Below, piece by piece: positions 4,547 to 5,875 of a stretch of DNA of 5,875 nucleotides. Below the pieces are notes generated by a model, which was not told where the DNA came from, did not search any database, and saw only the letters and a program-made list of their open reading frames with translations. Source of the DNA: an uncultured Hungatella sp. (GTDB lineage: Bacteria; Bacillota; Clostridia; Lachnospirales; Lachnospiraceae); the NCBI GenBank assembly GCA_959018155.1, contig CAUEKH010000180.1, forward strand, positions 1 to 5,875, written 5' to 3'. The position numbers and the translations under genes are program-made. Position 1 is the stretch's first letter, and each line of letters starts with the position of its first letter.

Positions 4547-5857
4547 ATGGTTGAGGTGAGATACTGGGGGAGATACGGAAGAGGCGTTCGGGAATGGGGG
4601 CGCGGGGTGGTTTTTGGGGGGATTTGTGCTGGGTTGGTGTTGGGAATGGCTTGTGGGGCTTATGGGGATACGGTTGCGGAAAAGGAGAGGGAGAGAGCGG
4701 AGGCTGAGGTGAGAAGGGCTGAGGCGGAGGAACGGATTGGGGAACTGGAACGGGGAAGAGAGGACGTGGCTTCTCAGGTTCTGGGACTGGATCGGGATTT
4801 GACGGGGTTGATGGCGGAAATGGAACTGCTGGAAGGGGATATGGAGACGCTGGAGGCACGGATTGTGACGGCGGAAGGGGAGTATCGGAAGGCCAGAGAT
4901 GCTCAGGAGAGACAGTATGGGATCTTGAAGAAACGGATTCAGTATGTCTATGAGGAGGGCGATGTTACATATCTTGATATTCTTCTGAAGGCGGAAAGTG
5001 TTGGGAATCTGATTGTTGAAACGGAATATTTTGAACGGTTGTATGAGTATGACCGGGAATTGATTGTCGGGTATGAGAGGATTAAGGACGAGGTTTTGAG
5101 ACGGAAGACGGCGCTGGAGGAACAGAGGGCCGAGATGGGGGAAATGAAACAGGAGTATGAGGAGGGAATGGTAAGACTTCAGACTGTGATTCGTCTGAAA
5201 CGAACGGAAGTGTCGGATTTTGACAGAAAACTGGAAGTGGCGAAACGGGAGGCCGGGGAACTGGCGGAAGTGATCAGGAAGAAGAATGAGGAGATCGGAC
5301 GGCTGCGGGCTGAGGAAGAACGGCGCAGGGAAGAGGCCAGGCGGAGAGATGAGGAGAGACGGAGGGAAGAGGAACGGTTGAAAGCCGGGGATTCGCTGAC
5401 GGATTCGGGACAGTCGGGGGAAATGGGACTGCCGGGGGAAGCGGATCGGGAGCAGGATAAGGAACAGGATGGGCAGCGGGTGGTGAAAAGCAGCGGCGGG
5501 ACGGAATTTGGACGGAAGGTGGCTGATTATGGGCTTCAGTTTGTGGGAAACCCTTACGTGTATGGGGGGACCAGCCTGACGAAGGGGACGGACTGTTCCG
5601 GGTTTACGCAGTCGGTGTACCGCCATTTTGGAGTCAGTATTCCGCGTACTTCCGCAGAACAGGCGCATTTTGGGACGGAAATCCCTTATGATGAGATGGA
5701 ACCGGGGGATTTGGTCTGCTATGCGGGTCATGTGGCAATGTATATCGGAGATGGGAAGATTGTCCATGCCAGCTCTGCAAAGTCGGGGATTAAGGTCAGC
5801 GATAATCCGGCGTATCGGACGATTGTCTCTATCAGGAGGCCGTGGCAGACGGGATGA
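4547..5857 (+). CDS. Secreted coiled-coil NlpC/P60 peptidoglycan endopeptidase (CwlO/PcsB-like)
   Basis: The 436-residue protein probably cuts the stem peptide of peptidoglycan outside the membrane. Residues 1-20 are Arg-rich, 21-40 hydrophobic (GVVFGGICAGLVLGMACGAY), with likely signal cleavage after AYG at 40. A long coiled coil fills about 43-280; its middle (123-160, with KKRIQYVYEEGDVTYLDIL) resembles the N-terminal domain of CwlO and PcsB, hydrolases that in other Firmicutes are switched on by FtsEX. Residues 259-281 are almost pure Arg/Glu, and 282-318 form a polar Gly/Asp/Gln linker. The NlpC/P60 domain spans about 320-434 with catalytic Cys350 in DCSGF, His395 in GHVAMYIGDG and His407 in IVHAS, so it looks active. 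Cleavage of the D-Glu-diamino acid bond is typical for the family. The start is less sure: ATG 4547 has only AGGA four bases upstream and AGGGTGG farther off; GTG 4556 is an alternative. The coding strand is unusually G-rich with GGG and CGG codons, unlike mfd. No FtsEX genes are visible. Confidence 0.9.
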   Translation: MVEVRYWGRYGRGVREWGRGVVFGGICAGLVLGMACGAYGDTVAEKERERAEAEVRRAEAEERIGELERGREDVASQVLGLDRDLTGLMAEMELLEGDMETLEARIVTAEGEYRKARDAQERQYGILKKRIQYVYEEGDVTYLDILLKAESVGNLIVETEYFERLYEYDRELIVGYERIKDEVLRRKTALEEQRAEMGEMKQEYEEGMVRLQTVIRLKRTEVSDFDRKLEVAKREAGELAEVIRKKNEEIGRLRAEEERRREEARRRDEERRREEERLKAGDSLTDSGQSGEMGLPGEADREQDKEQDGQRVVKSSGGTEFGRKVADYGLQFVGNPYVYGGTSLTKGTDCSGFTQSVYRHFGVSIPRTSAEQAHFGTEIPYDEMEPGDLVCYAGHVAMYIGDGKIVHASSAKSGIKVSDNPAYRTIVSIRRPWQTG

Positions 5858-5860
5858 CGG

Positions 5861-5865
5861 GGAGG
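5861..5865 (+). promoter_or_regulatory. Ribosome binding site of the next gene
   Basis: GGAGG lies six bases before the ATG at 5872 and only three bases after the hydrolase stop. The tight spacing suggests the next gene is co-transcribed with the NlpC/P60 gene. Confidence 0.65.
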
Positions 5866-5871
5866 AAGAAA

Positions 5872-5875
5872 ATGG
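5872..5875 (+). CDS. First bases of a downstream gene, cut by the window edge
   Basis: ATG 5872 follows the hydrolase stop by 14 bases and has an ideal ribosome site (GGAGG, spacing six). Only the start codon and one base are visible, so nothing can be said about the product. It is probably the second gene of an operon with the NlpC/P60 gene. Confidence 0.5.

Noticed and set aside
4325..5767. A 480-codon open frame on the - strand opposite the hydrolase gene
   Set aside because: It is Pro/Ser/Phe/His-rich with no domain, and is explained by the purine-rich + strand, which leaves few stop codons on the other strand. The + frame has a signal peptide and a complete NlpC/P60 active site.

Overview
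The window looks like part of a spore-forming member of the Clostridia, most likely Lachnospiraceae. The reasons are a SpoVT sporulation regulator directly after mfd, strong AGGAGG-type ribosome sites, extended -10 promoters and a moderate GC content. The genus is an inference. All genes I accept lie on the + strand.

Layout: (1) Bases 1-2782 hold the last ~926 codons of mfd, the transcription-repair coupling translocase; its N-terminus lies upstream. (2) Bases 2783-3228 form a compact transcription unit of their own: a good sigma-A promoter, a 61-codon gene of unknown function and a strong intrinsic terminator. (3) Bases 3229-4094 hold overlapping candidate sigma-A and sigma-G promoters, spoVT, and a 52-codon acidic ORF that overlaps the spoVT stop codon and is probably translationally coupled to it. 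(4) Bases 4106-4345 are a 240-bp near-perfect inverted repeat able to form one long hairpin; it resembles a non-autonomous (MITE-like) intergenic repeat. (5) Bases 4346-4546 are a very G-rich non-coding stretch with a possible G-quadruplex, a weak terminator-like hairpin and an extended -10 promoter. (6) Bases 4547-5857 encode a secreted coiled-coil NlpC/P60 peptidoglycan endopeptidase of the CwlO/PcsB type. A perfect ribosome site and ATG at the very end open a further gene.

The mfd-spoVT neighbourhood is an old Firmicutes arrangement, also found in Bacillus subtilis. The genes do not form one pathway: Mfd does DNA repair at stalled RNA polymerase, SpoVT controls late forespore genes, and the NlpC/P60 protein remodels the cell wall. 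The oddest things are the long hairpin element, a cluster of non-conservative changes around the Walker B/DEEQ box of an otherwise well conserved Mfd, and the two small unrecognised genes flanking spoVT. I found no clear evidence of a wholly new multi-gene system.
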